Assembly (NCBI GenBank): GCA_038030265.1
Contig: CM075943.1
Coordinates: forward strand, 43,586,001 to 43,650,000
Direction: 5' to 3'
Length of the DNA: 64,000 bases
Origin: Corythucha ciliata
Taxonomy: Eukaryota; Arthropoda; Insecta; Hemiptera; Tingidae
The position numbers and the translations under genes are program-made. The notes below the pieces were generated by a model. It did not search any database. It was given only the letters and a program-made list of their open reading frames with translations, and had not been told where the DNA came from. Shown piece by piece: positions 10,264 through 20,639 of this stretch (position 1 is the first letter of the stretch; each line of letters opens with the position of its first letter).

Positions 10264-12327
10264 TTATTTTGCCGCTTTGCTGATCTTCGAGCGTTGTGGC
10301 TTTGGCTTTGCTGGTGTTACAAATCTTTTGTGCGGCGAAATCGCCACATTTGGCGGAATCTTTGGGAGAGGTGGTAGGGAGGCCGATTGGGCCATCGAGG
10401 ACTCACGTAGAGCTGATAGTGTTGCGCCAAGGGACGCGAGTGACTCACGGCCGGCTCTAAGCTCTTCAGCATTCCGAATAGTCCCAGCCAATTCCAAAAA
10501 TTCCTTACTGAGTTTATCGATTTCTTCGCTGAGGCTGACGTTGTTTGACGCAGGTTTATTGATGATTTCCCGGAGAACTGCTTCCTTCACGTTTTCTCCT
10601 GTCTTAGGGTTGTCAGTGGTGAGAAAATCGTCACTCGCCATTTCTATAATTATGGAAGGTCCATCACGGCTGCTGGGTGTGTCATTAGCACAATCTGCGC
10701 ACACCTTATGGATATGTTTGCACATATTTGCACGGATTGCACTATCCATACAAGTGCATACAAACGAATGAGCACAAGCATCGCACCATCCGCATTTGAG
10801 ATAGCACTTCGCACAGGAATTATTAATTTTCAAGACATTGTAGCACTCATGATGGGAACTAGAGCTAACAGTCCATTCATTGGCGTCGATTTGCCTTGCT
10901 ATCATTTTACCACTTTCTCTCCTATAGACTCCATGTCTGTGACGGAGTATCTGTAATTTCTTGGACAGTTTTCCCTTATGGGATGAAATGAGCTCGTCGT
11001 AGAACTTGTCGCTAATAAAGTTCTGTAACGCATGGAGAGCTTTGTCGAGACGTTTAGTTTTTTTCCCCTTCAGGTACAAGTATTTGAACACTCCGTGCAT
11101 GCGTTCAATGTGGGTGTTCGTATTTACCCCCGCATGAATTCTGTGACAATACGCCCAATTTTCTGTATTGCAACTCTAGTAATCGCGCAAATATTCCCCG
11201 AACGCTCGGGCATAGTCGTTGGCCAGTAATTCGTTGATGAGGTTCTTGAACTTGAGGAAAAAAGATTCAATATTGCGTTCCATCTGGACAGCTTTGACCT
11301 GCTGGTACACCGCCCTTTTTTCGACTAAGCCACCTTTTATTTTGTTCAGATTTTTTCTCCATGCTCTATCAACATGCCAAGCACAGAACAGACGAAGACT
11401 TGGTTGGCCCATAACTCGCACCCACGCTTGATAGTAAATTTCTGTGATGTCCGTCATGAATATACGGCACTTCATTTTTTCTCCACAATACTCACGAATG
11501 TAGTTGAAGAAAAGTGTCATCGTTTCAATATCTGAGCGACTGCTGAACATGGTAGCAACTGGAAACCCCTCTTTTCGGTCGTTCAGTACTAAAATGGTAG
11601 TCATTTCAAAGCCGTATCCGTTGGTTCCATGAGTTCCATCAACGCAAACTACGTTAGATCCATGTTGTCTGAACATTTCCAACTGTCCCTCGCTCATGAG
11701 AATTAAAATGAAGTCATCGGGTTGAATATGTGGATGTTGAGGGTCAATGACTCCATTAAATTTGTGGTAGCGAACCCAGGGCTTCTCTGAAGTTAGATTT
11801 AGAGTGACCCATGCTTCTACACTTACGGCGTCGTTTGAATGACGAATAACGTCTTTATGCACGCCGAATTGCTTTGCGATGTTGTGCAAATCTTTGCGGG
11901 TCAATAGCAAGCTTCTTTGAAGTTGAAGTTCACTACCCTGTTTCCCTTTCTCCCTTTCAGAAGCTAAAATTTCTTCAAGCGGTATTTTCATGCGCATTTT
12001 AACGGCAAGGGACTTTCGATAACTTTTGCTTAATGATAGTCGAGCGACTTCAAAGTCATGACCAACGTGCGTGCTTGAATACACAACTTCAATCTTCTTG
12101 CTTTCAAGAGTGGTTACTTTAATGTATGCAGGACAACATGCTTCAATTCTTGGCGTACCGAGTAGAAATGGAAGCCTCTTGCGGGATCCCAGAGGAATAG
12201 ATCGGGATGCACCACTTCTAAAACAATGATACGTAACGGTTTTTTTGCCGCTGCTTAGTTTTTTCCAGCCCCTCTTTGCTGAATAACAACACACCGAAGA
12301 TTTCTCTATTTCAGCTTTCCACTTCAA
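10264..12327 (-). pseudogene. MULE (Mutator-like) transposase with SWIM finger, one internal amber codon
   Basis: A 688-codon frame runs from ATG 12327 to 10264, broken only by one TAG at 11178-11176. Both sides are in the same frame and clearly one protein. Residues about 12-100 hold a Cys/His-containing FLYWCH- or WRKY-like N-terminal DNA-binding region. Residues about 230-330 hold the MULE transposase core: VCVDGTHGTNGYGF with the first catalytic Asp, IFMTDITE with the second Asp, and the CAWHVDRAW C-x2-H motif. After the stop codon comes a SWIM signature CTC-x9-CKH (near residue 535). The C-terminal 130 residues are polar and Lys/Pro-rich. Family role: cut-and-paste transposition in the nucleus. 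No long TIRs were found around it. It is either a recently killed transposase, a domesticated MULE relative, or an intact gene with a sequencing error or readthrough. Confidence 0.85.
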
Positions 12328-12414
12328 AAAACTTTCTTCGTTGTCGAAAGAAAGAATAGTTTTTTTTTAAGAGATCTCATGGTCTCGAGACAAGTGCTTG
12401 AAAAATGTGCAAGT

Positions 12415-12744
12415 TCCCCATTCTCCTATGGTATTCTTCTATGGGGTCATTCCACGGCAACGTCCAGGATTTTTAAACTGCAAAGAAGAGGTATTGGGGC
12501 AATGCTTGGGCTGGATTTTCCCGCAGATTGTAAACAGACGTTTATCGATCTAGGATTGTTAACTTTGCCTTGTGTGAGCATTTATTACTCTTTGAGGTTC
12601 GTCAAGGAAAATCTATATCAGTTCCAAAGGCATAGCGAATGTCACAATTATAGCACGTGGAACAAGGAAAATTTGATAGCAGAATACTGTCGCAAACGTA
12701 CTGACGCAAACGTTGACAAATTTTTATGGCCCAACATTTTTTAA
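12415..12744 (+). pseudogene. C-terminal fragment of a jockey-like reverse transcriptase
   Basis: The plus-strand frame contains SYGILLWGHST, then a FKLQRRGIGAMLG-type block and LLTLPCVSIYYSL, which is the post-RT thumb and tail pattern of jockey-like elements (compare YGILLWGNS in the copy at 29.9-30.6 kb). The upstream RT core is absent, so this is a small 3' piece. The 30 bases at its 5' junction (12393-12422) recur exactly at 57559-57588. Confidence 0.75.
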
Positions 12745-12759
12745 TAGATTGCCCGCAGA

Positions 12760-13095
12760 AGTAAAGAATCTACCGCTGACAATTCAAAAATAGAGTGAAG
12801 CAGATTTTGACACAAAGTGCGTTTTACTCATTTGATGAGTTCTTGGCTTGTGATGCTTTTTAATTATTTTACCAGGCTGGACAGCGTTTTTAATTTTTCG
12901 ATTTGGACGAGTGTATACCTTCTAGGTGTTTGCACTGAAGAGACATAATATCTAATATATAACTTTCAACTGTCACTATCACTGTCTCTTTCCATCCGTC
13001 TTCCCCATCAACATGTTATTTGATTCGGGGTGGATGGGTGGAAAAGGATATTCCTAGGATCCTAGGAATACTGAAATCTTACAGAACTGGCCCCC
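12760..13095. other. No recognisable gene
   Basis: It includes the probable 3' tail of the RT fragment (to about 12870). Nothing else identified. Confidence 0.3.
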
Positions 13096-13099
13096 AGTT

Positions 13100-13335
13100 C
13101 AAGGAGCGCGCACTTCATGAAGCGCTAATTCTACAATTGAGAACGCTTATTCGTAGCTTAAATTGGCGAAAAACGCGAATTCACAGCATCGGAAGGCAAC
13201 TTTTTGGCTAAAATTGAGAAAAAGTACTACTTATTGGCTAAAATTGAGAAAAAGCGCCCATTTCCGGCTAAAGTTGAGAAAGCCATTAATTTGCGGCTAA
13301 AATTGAGAAAAACGCTAATTCATGCAAAAAGCTGT
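13100..13335 (+). repeat. A-family degenerate minisatellite (29-30 bp)
   Basis: This is the clearest local copy set. GGCTAAAATTGAGAAAAA starts at about 13206, 13236, 13266 (with a G variant) and 13295, giving periods of 30, 30 and 29 bp. The variable remainder resembles CGCTAATTCGC. Confidence 0.8.
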
Positions 13336-13465
13336 AGCCGTAGGAGCCTACATTGTCTGTCTTCCCTCGTTGTGATGCGTTAAAAACGGACCGATTTGGG
13401 CTGCTCGCCATATTCAGCGTCTGGAAGTACAACTGAAACTGTGTGGAACTGGTGTTTCCCCCCTG

Positions 13466-13477
13466 TATTTATACCCC
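13466..13477 (-). promoter_or_regulatory. TATA-like box in the Penelope-like flank
   Basis: The minus strand reads GGGTATAAATACAGGGG downstream of the endonuclease frame. Penelope-like elements often carry a partial upstream repeat whose promoter sits in this position. Position and match are the only evidence. Confidence 0.25.
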
Positions 13478-13662
13478 GTCCGTAAACCCTCCCTTTTACT
13501 TTCCCCCACTGTTACCCCTGGTGTGTATGTTTACAATGAAAAATTTCGTTATTTCCTGTCTTTTGTCAGGCTGTCTTAAGATGTTATGTGTGGTGGTTGT
13601 GTCGCCTTTGTTTGTTTTTTAGGTGAGATGTTTTGGGTCGCCTTTCTTTTTATTGGATAAAC

Positions 13663-13995
13663 CTACTTTAGAGGGGCAAATATAGTGTCAGAAGTGGTGT
13701 TGAGTTGTTCGTTGATGATGTTTCCCTCGAACGATTTTTGTAGTCTTCGTCCTTTCTGTCTTGCGTGTAGAAGTTTCATGGATTGTGTTATGTTTTGTGG
13801 TTGGTGTTTATGTTTGTGAAGGTGGTTAGCAAAGTTTGAGTGGATCTTGTGTTTGTTATATGATGCTATATGTTCCCTGTATCGTTTCCTCAACTTTCTT
13901 CCGGCTTGCCCAATCTAGACTTCGTCGCATGAACATGTTAACTTGTAGACCCCATTTTGTTCATACATGTAGGTTTTTTGCGTGTCGCTTTCCTA
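13663..13995 (-). pseudogene. GIY-YIG endonuclease relic of the Penelope-like element
   Basis: The family's endonuclease nicks the target for priming. On the minus strand VYKLTCSCDEV is followed by a TAG and then IGQAGRKLRKRYREH, with NFANHLHKHKH further on. The catalytic-region tyrosine of the YIG motif is replaced by the stop codon (near 13916). Arg and His blocks typical of the family remain. Confidence 0.85.
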
Positions 13996-14272
13996 ATCGT
14001 ATTGTCAGTCCTTATAGCTGCGTTCAAACGTAAACGACGACGACGCGCGGTTTCTTGGCAAAAAAGTTGGTAAGTCGGTATGTTTCTCTTCTGGTCAAGG
14101 TGAATGATGTCCATTTCTTCACTTCACTACTGTCAGGTCTTTTTCTTTGTTGGAGTAAGTAATTTGTCAATTGTTCCTGTCTCGTATCCGTTATTTACCG
14201 CTATTAGGTAAATCACGTTAAATTCGTTTTTGCAGTTTGTATCTGACATGGAGATACTGTTAAGTCGGTGTA

Positions 14273-14713
14273 TCAAGCTTCGGAAGGCCGACAGTTTGTT
14301 GTGCTGGGTAGGATGGGAGGAGGAATTTTATGGATCACCACATCAGACGCAGTATTTTTTCGGAAAATGTTAAATGATAGGGTTCCTGAAGGGCTATTGC
14401 GGGTCATGTTGATATCTAAGTAATTAATTGATTGACTAATCTCTTCTTCGACAGTAAACTTAATATTTTTGTGTACCCCGTACAAGAAGTCCAATACCCG
14501 GTTGACGTCATTTTTTGGCTTTATACACAATATATCGTCCACATAGCGAGCATAGAAGGTGACGCCGTGATCCTCACGCAGCCTCTGCATAAATGCCTCT
14601 TCCAAATGTTGTAAGAAGGCTAGATGGTCTGGGAATGGGTAACACAACCTCAGACATCCTTGCCGAAGCCTTCCTACAACATTTGGAAGAGGCATTTATG
14701 CAGAGGATGCGTG
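14273..14713 (-). pseudogene. Penelope-like reverse transcriptase fragment
   Basis: FLQHLEEAFMQRLR is followed by the catalytic YVDD in FYARYVDDILC and INYLDINMTR, the palm motifs of Penelope-like RT (known relatives of telomerase RT). Fingers and N-terminus are missing. The 5' end turns back on itself: at 14667-14713 the same LEEAFMQR stretch is encoded on the plus strand. Confidence 0.85.
14571..14713. repeat. Inverted repeat made from RT coding sequence
   Basis: Arms of about 45 bp at 14571-14618 and 14667-14713 are near-perfect inverted copies around a 48-bp loop. This resembles the 5' inversions left by twin priming during target-primed reverse transcription. Confidence 0.8.
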
Positions 14714-14898
14714 AGGATCGCTTTTAAAACCTTTTCTCTCATTTACTAATTTTTAGTTTCAATCTTCTTAAAGTATATAAGATAATACACTTTTGAAGAG
14801 ATTACTGATCCTCCAGATCATTGATCAAACATAGTCATCGGCTCTCTGTTAGTAGCAATGCGGGCGACTGAACACTCTGATTCCATTCTCCGTGGTGG

Positions 14899-14964
14899 GT
14901 GCTAGTTGATGGTGCTGGCCGATGGTGCTATTAGATTGTGCTGGTAGAAGGTGCTGGTAGATGG
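14899..14964 (+). repeat. 12-bp minisatellite abutting the gap
   Basis: Variants of GGTGCTGGTAGA repeat about five times up to the N run. The array probably continues into the gap and may have caused it. Confidence 0.7.
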
Positions 14965-15464
14965 NNNNNNNNNNNNNNNNNNNNNNNNNNNNNNNNNNNN
15001 NNNNNNNNNNNNNNNNNNNNNNNNNNNNNNNNNNNNNNNNNNNNNNNNNNNNNNNNNNNNNNNNNNNNNNNNNNNNNNNNNNNNNNNNNNNNNNNNNNNN
15101 NNNNNNNNNNNNNNNNNNNNNNNNNNNNNNNNNNNNNNNNNNNNNNNNNNNNNNNNNNNNNNNNNNNNNNNNNNNNNNNNNNNNNNNNNNNNNNNNNNNN
15201 NNNNNNNNNNNNNNNNNNNNNNNNNNNNNNNNNNNNNNNNNNNNNNNNNNNNNNNNNNNNNNNNNNNNNNNNNNNNNNNNNNNNNNNNNNNNNNNNNNNN
15301 NNNNNNNNNNNNNNNNNNNNNNNNNNNNNNNNNNNNNNNNNNNNNNNNNNNNNNNNNNNNNNNNNNNNNNNNNNNNNNNNNNNNNNNNNNNNNNNNNNNN
15401 NNNNNNNNNNNNNNNNNNNNNNNNNNNNNNNNNNNNNNNNNNNNNNNNNNNNNNNNNNNNNNNN
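14965..15464. other. Assembly gap (500 N)
   Basis: Exactly 500 N, a conventional placeholder. Any frames across it are meaningless. Confidence 0.99.
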
Positions 15465-15488
15465 GAGCCTGCGGCAGTGGCCCATATA

Positions 15489-16394
15489 CAGGAGAACTTC
15501 GATAATTCGTAGTTCACGGGACCAAGGATTTACTACGAATTATAGGGGGTAACGAATTATCGAAGCTTCGAATTATGGAAGGTGGCTATGAAAAAAATAC
15601 GAATTATAGAAGTTGTGTGCGTATTTATTTGTGAGATCACCAAATCATCAAACATTGTCCGAATCGTCTGTATAAATCAAGCTTTATAGAAGTCACTTAT
15701 TTTTGATTGCCTAAATGAGTCCCTACGAGCGTGATCAATTACATTTTCCAGGCAAACCAAGGCGGAAAAAGCTGACGAGAGAAATGTCTCAATTCCGCGA
15801 TGTGAGATCGAGCTTGCTTGAAGGAAATTGGCTGAGGAGGTTGATCGTCGTCATCGTCTTCGTCGTCATCCTGATTGTCCGAATCGTGTTTAATGTGTTG
15901 AGCCAAAATTTCATTATCAGTCATGGCACTTGAAATGGCCACTTCGTCGTCAACACTAACAAACTCCATGAATGTTAGGCTGTCTTGCTGTTCACTCACA
16001 ACACGAGACCAGTCAGCAGCGGCTACAGCGAGGGATCCTTCTGGAATTACACCTTCAGCTTGTTGATCATCATAAAAACCGCAGTGTGCGAAACAGTTTC
16101 GGATCGTTTGCTGAGAAACATTTGTCCATGATTTATGAGCAATGTTCATCGCGTCCAACTACGACTCACGGTCAACTACGAATTACAGCGTGTTCTCACC
16201 ACCTTGACTACGAATTATAGAGGCTCCAGCGCCGACTGGGCTGCGAAATTACTACGAATTATAGAGGTTTTGTCAAGGGACCGAAATGCATTGATTTTCT
16301 ACGAATTATAGAGGTTTTTTCAAGGGACCGAGCATTTACTACGAATTATAGGGAACTACGAATTATAGAGGTCCGAATTACCGAAGTTCTACTG
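15489..16394 (-). mobile_element. Tigger/pogo-like element, internally deleted
   Basis: The ends CAGGAGAACTTCGATAATTCG (left) and its right counterpart CAGTAGAACTTCGGTAATTCG (inverted) are bounded by TA on both sides (15487-15488, 16395-16396), as expected for Tc1/mariner-class elements. Subterminal TACGAATTATAGAGGT copies recur many times at both ends. Only the C-terminal part of the transposase is retained, giving a 906-bp element. Confidence 0.88.
15739..16158 (-). pseudogene. C-terminal remnant of Tigger/pogo (DDE_1) transposase
   Basis: The 139-codon frame begins with a DAMNIAHKSWTNVSQQTIRNCFAHCGF-type block (first part near 16155-16080). This is the conserved helical region downstream of the DDE core in Tigger and jerky-like transposases. 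An acidic Asp-rich stretch (DDEDDDDDQ) follows. The helix-turn-helix and CENP-B DNA-binding domains and the catalytic triad are missing, so no activity is expected. Confidence 0.85.
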
Positions 16395-16402
16395 TACTAA
16401 AA

Positions 16403-16600
16403 CAACTGTCAAGAGTGATTTTGACAATGGCACATTGAAGAAGTTTTTCTGACCTTGGGAAGCCGATATGGTGAGATTTAGCGTTAAATAGTAGGTGTTC
16501 CATTTTTTTGAAAAATTAAAATTTCCTGATTTTCCCCAGTTCAAATTGATCTAAAATAGTTTATAGAGAAAAGGTCGGGGTCACCAATGTTGGAAAAGGT
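16403..16600 (+). repeat. Dispersed repeat shared with 33755-33900
   Basis: Shares GAAGAAGTTTTTCTGACCTT and GGGAAGCCGAT, spaced the same way, with about 33787-33818. It is probably part of the family ending in ACCACCCTGTA at 34170. Confidence 0.65.
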
Positions 16601-16687
16601 TGGATATAACAACCAAAATATTTGTTGTAACTATTTTATTTAGGATGAGAAAAGAAAATCTCTTTTTTAAAAGAGTGTACGTTTTAA

Positions 16688-17081
16688 GGGGGAGTTGCAC
16701 ATGTGTTTCCTCGACCCCCCTCCAATCATACCTCGCCTACTCCGCGTTACGGAAATTACCGCCGTATTTCTGCACCAATCGTGGTCTTCAAGGGCTCATT
16801 TAAATCTTCAGGAAATTCCGCACAAGCGTACGATCTTGCTTTCCTAAATAAGTCGTCGAAAGAGTGTGAATTTTCAAGGTAAAAGTTTGTGTGCGTTTTA
16901 CAGTTATTTTAGGGATGAAATATGAAAAAGGAAGATCGTACGCTTGTGCGGAATTTCCTGAAGATTAAAATGAGCCCTTGAAGTCCACGATTGGTGCAGA
17001 AATACGGCGGTAATTTCCGTAACGCGGAGGAGGCGAGGTATGATTGGAGGGGGGTCGAGGAAACACATGTGCAACTCCCCC
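16688..17081. mobile_element. TTAA-flanked palindromic (foldback) element
   Basis: Arms of about 148 bp (16688-16835 and 16934-17081) differ at only a few positions. Outer ends read GGGGGAGTTGCACATGTG and its inverse. TTAA lies at 16684-16687 and 17082-17085, the target preference known for piggyBac. No coding. A solo left arm recurs at 20343-20474. Confidence 0.88.
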
Positions 17082-17085
17082 TTAA

Positions 17086-17441
17086 AGGAGCCCATAGACG
17101 GTCAGTCTGATTGATCAAAATATTGAACAAACAGATTGAAGTGAGCTTCATTCATTTCTTCAGTTGTTTGAACAAAACCCTTCCCAGTACCAATGTCTCT
17201 CGCGGTGTTGTGCTGAGTGCAATGAGTTCAAACCAGGATTTGTCCGTGCTTTTTTTGTTGACTGCGGCTGCACTCCAACTAAAGAGAAAAAAGACGAGGA
17301 AGATGAGGAAAAGGCGGTGGTCATTCAATCTTCTTCAGTCATTGACTCAATCGTAAAACACGCTTCTAGGCGGTCAATCATGGCTGTCACAGTCGATTGA
17401 TCCACCACGTTTGATCAAAAAACTGATCGTCTAGGGGCTCC
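17086..17441. mobile_element. TTAA-flanked MITE-like element
   Basis: TIRs are AGGAGCCCATAGACGGTCAG (left) and, inverted from the right, GGAGCCCCTAGACGATCAG, both continuing to TTGATCAAA. TTAA at 17082-17085 is shared with the preceding element and TTAA at 17442-17445 with the next. An internal plus frame (17164-17400, 78 codons) has several Cys and a Lys/Glu stretch but no motif I recognise. Confidence 0.8.
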
Positions 17442-17445
17442 TTAA

Positions 17446-19575
17446 AAGCTTGAACACACGGAGACATTTATGTCATGACATCTACTGAAGCTGGGGTTCA
17501 AAACGTCTAAAAAAATTAAATTTGAAGTTTTAGGTTTGTTCGTTGTTGTGGTTAGTTCAAATAAAGAAATTATTTCTTTTTTGTGATCCCCATTCTGAAG
17601 TCAATGGAGTTGCTCAGTAAGGAATCTTTCGCACATCTTTGAAGTATTTTAATTGTCCCCTCTCTTGAATCATTAAATTGAGGAGCACTTCAACACGTCG
17701 CTTCCATGACAACACGTAAGATGCAACAAGTAAACATATCAGTCATGACATTTTAGAAGATTTGAACAGTGACATATTTCTAGACAGAAATTTCCCTCTT
17801 CACCAATTCTTGCCTGAATTATTTGATTTTGTTCGAGGTGGTTACGTTAGACTATTTATTGGTTAAGGGAGGGTAGCGGCGGGCAGGCGCGGATCCAGGC
17901 TTTCCTAAAAGGAGCGTCCAAAAGTTCGAATCTGAGACTAAAATGCAACTTGTTTGGTCAAATAATCACATTATTCTATGTAGAGCATAGTCTAGTTTCG
18001 CGGGTAATAATCCATTTGCGAACCGAAAGAGTTGATGCTGGGGAGGAATAGACAATATTCTGATATGAATGTTAAAATTCACAGGTTCCAGGAAAAAGTT
18101 TCTGCTGAGAAAAATAATCATTGCCGTGGTTGATAGTAGATTGCTGAAGCTAAATCATTTTGCGGCAAGTTTCGTGGCCTCAGAGTATTATTGTGGTGAG
18201 GGGGAGAGGGTAAAACTTAAGATATTGTTGAATGGTATTTCTACTGAAAATTATTTAAAAACATGGACGAAAAATTAAGGAATTACCCACGAGGAACCCA
18301 AAAAATCCGTGGCACTCACCCTTCTTCTCCTTATAATAATTTACTGGGAGGTATTTCCAATGTGTTCATGCAGGATTTCGAGACTTTTCTTACTGGATTT
18401 CGTGATAGTAAGTAGTATTTTAGGCTCCCCCCCCGCCACCTTACAAACATTTTTTAAGTCGAAATTAATTTGTGATGGGTTTCAGTTAAAACTGCCCTTT
18501 TCTCGTGACGGTGTAGGTCTAAATCACTGAGGCTAAATCACCCCTTTTGGGCTTGGGGCTATTAAAAGGGACTAAACAAGCAAATTTTCCAGATTCAGAA
18601 GCTACACCTATTTACCATACAAATTGATTGGGCGATTGAATTTTCAGTTTCAAATGCCATGTTTCTTGTAGCCGAATGGTAAGGTTTTCAAGCGGACTTT
18701 TTGGTGAAAATGGACGCAGTCACACAGTCATGACTCATGACTTAGCTTCTGGGGTTTTAAACCGGCCCCACTTCGGACAGTTTGAACTGTCAGTTCAAAC
18801 TGCACAGTTTAAACTGTCAGTTTGGACTGTTCAGTTCAGTCCCCCACACACGTTCAGTTCAATTCTTCAGTTAACATAATGGATTCCAATGAACAGGACC
18901 GCATTGCCGTTCTCGGTTTAATTTGTGCAGTTATTTATCAGGAAAGTAAGAGTAACCAACCTAAAAGACGCAGGCAGTGGTGCAAGGAATGGTTGAAACG
19001 GCGGAAACAATCGTCGGATATTAGCAATTGAACTGAGAACTGTACAGTTTAACTGTGCAGTTCACCTTAACTAAGACGAAATGCTCACTCACGTGCAGTT
19101 TAGACTGTCGGGCTTTAGGTTTCCTGGGTAAAATTAATTTTCAAGAGCCATTGAACGCTCACAACGTCGTTACCTTCCACAGTTTAGTCAAAATAGTCTT
19201 TCTGAGCTTCAAGTGCAAGTATTTTGGCGGATAAACGTGATTCTAGCAGGAACGTTTTCTGTTTCTTGATCGAATGAAAGCTTGCCGGGGGAAAAAGTAT
19301 GCCCACTACTAAATTGTGAACAGGAAAATTCATATTTTCGGACATAATTAACGGTTTCACGGCTAAATAGCTGGTGTCTTGTTCCTTGTCGGTGTGGTAT
19401 TTCTGGGCTTTGTTTCTACAATGGAGATGGTAAAGGGGAAAATTATTGACAATTTTCCAGCGGTTTCCTGGCTTTTTCATGAAAGCATATGGTTTTTATA
19501 CTTTTTCACAGTACCATCACACGAACATATTGAAAATTTCATGGCATGACATAAATGTCTCCGTGTGTACAAGCT
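17446..19575. mobile_element. TTAA-flanked element of 2.13 kb
   Basis: TIRs of about 33 bp start AAGCTTGAACACACGGAGAC on the left; the inverted right end reads AGCTTGTACACACGGAGAC; both continue ATTTATGTCATG. TTAA lies at 17442-17445 and 19576-19579. No transposase frame is visible, so it is non-autonomous or decayed. It hosts a Harbinger-like insertion (18762-19115) and a hAT-like end (CAGGCGCGGATCCAGG at about 17884). Confidence 0.8.
18762..19115 (+). mobile_element. PIF/Harbinger-like non-autonomous element with transposase N-terminus
   Basis: The outer ends GGCCCCACTTCGGACAGTTT and, inverted from the right, AAAGCCCGACAGTCTAAACTG look like decayed TIRs with many CAGTTTNAACTG palindromes inside. 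The ORF 18879-19031 (50 codons) starts MDSNEQDRIAVLG and ends in an RRRQWCKEWLKRRKQ-type block, the short basic W-rich motif that opens HARBI1-like nucleases. The DDE part is absent. Confidence 0.55.
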
Positions 19576-19664
19576 TTAAGAGTCGTCGGAAAAATCAACA
19601 AGGTGGATTAAAAAACATCTGTGCATTCCTTGTTTTTATTTCATTGAAGTGGAGTTGCCACGAG

Positions 19665-19905
19665 TTCATCCCGTTCGGAAAAAAGTGTGCTCTTTCCGAA
19701 TCCGTCGTCAAAAATTGCAAAACATTCACTCAGAAGCGAGCAACTCGCATTTTGTCGGGAAAAGTAACTTAAGCCTTAAAAATCATATCTCGAAGCGTTT
19801 TGTTTTTCGGACCATGGTCGATGGGGTATTTTCGATCACAAATGAGGTCTAATTTCACCCATTTTTTTTTTTTTGTACAAGCCAAAACCGACCACCCTGA
19901 ATATT
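19665..19905 (+). repeat. Dispersed repeat ending in CCACCCTGAAT
   Basis: Matches 33960-34180 closely: AGCGAGCAACTCGCATTTT, AAATCATATCTCGAA and GGGGTATTTTCGATCACAAA in the same order, then a T run and GTACAAGCCAAAACCGACC. Noncoding. Confidence 0.8.
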
Positions 19906-19914
19906 TCACTCTGT

Positions 19915-20030
19915 TCTCATCCTAGTCAATACAAATCCACCTGTGAAGCATTCAGAGCTCTAAATTACTTGTTAAACGTGTTAAGTTGGTCTTGTAATGT
20001 TTAAAATAAATAAATAAATAAAAAAGTCTC
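19915..20030 (+). mobile_element. Probable 3' end of a non-LTR element or SINE
   Basis: A 3'-UTR-like stretch ends in (AAAT)n, TAAATAAATAAATAAAAAAG. No coding part is present, so this is a heavily 5'-truncated copy at best. Confidence 0.35.
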
Positions 20031-20342
20031 GAAACCTCTCAAGTTCGAAAAGTTACCGTTGCCGGAAGTTTTCCAAGGGGGCCGGACTTTATGGGCAACA
20101 TGAAAAAAAATTGCCGGTGTGGGTTCAACGCCCGGAAATGTTGCTCCACTCGCGGCAACTATTGCCGGCAAGACCAGGCAACAGTTGGCAATATAACCGA
20201 AATGAAAATAGTTGCTCGTCAGTATAGAGCAATAGTTATTGCCGAGACAAAAGTTGCTAGAGTAAACGCCCCTTTATTCTGGCAACCACGTTCGGTGAAC
20301 AACGCATCATAGGCGAGTACCGACGATACGCGACGGTTTTTA

Positions 20343-20474
20343 AGGGGGAGTTGTACATGTGTTACCTCGACCCCCTCCAATCATTCCTCGCCAACTCCGC
20401 GTTACTTAAATTACCGCCGTATTTCTGCACCAATCCTGGACTTTAAGGGCTCATTTAAATCTTCAGGTAATACG
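20343..20474. mobile_element. Solo arm of the TTAA foldback element
   Basis: TTAA (20339-20342) is followed by GGGGGAGTTGTACATGTG and 130 bp matching the left arm at 16688-16815 with scattered differences. It is cut off exactly where a CAGTGGCGTAGG hAT-like end begins. Confidence 0.8.
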
Positions 20475-20639
20475 CAGTGGCGTAGGTAGGATTTTGTCCT
20501 GGGGGGGGGGGGGTCAGATTGAAATCTTGTAAGGGTGAGAGGAGGAGGTAATTTCACATATTAGTCATCATTCCACCCAGCCAGCACACTCTTGATTCTG
20601 GACATCTTGCTGGCCTCATCATCGCCTCAGTCAGGGGCG

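Larger units (their letters stand above)
13440..14715 (-). mobile_element. 3' half of a Penelope-like element with an inverted 5' end
   Basis: Minus-strand order is an RT fragment (14695 to about 14273), a linker containing NVIYLIAVNNGYETGT (about 14225-14165), a GIY-YIG endonuclease relic (about 13990-13663) and a TATA-bearing flank. RT plus C-terminal GIY-YIG is diagnostic of endonuclease-bearing Penelope-like elements. Frameshifts separate the parts. The 5' end is an inverted duplication of the RT sequence at 14571-14618 and 14667-14713. Confidence 0.85.

Noticed and set aside
10277..10771. 164-codon plus frame
   Set aside because: Antisense shadow of the MULE C-terminal region.
14849..15552. 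Long frames across 14965-15464
   Set aside because: They consist of N placeholders.
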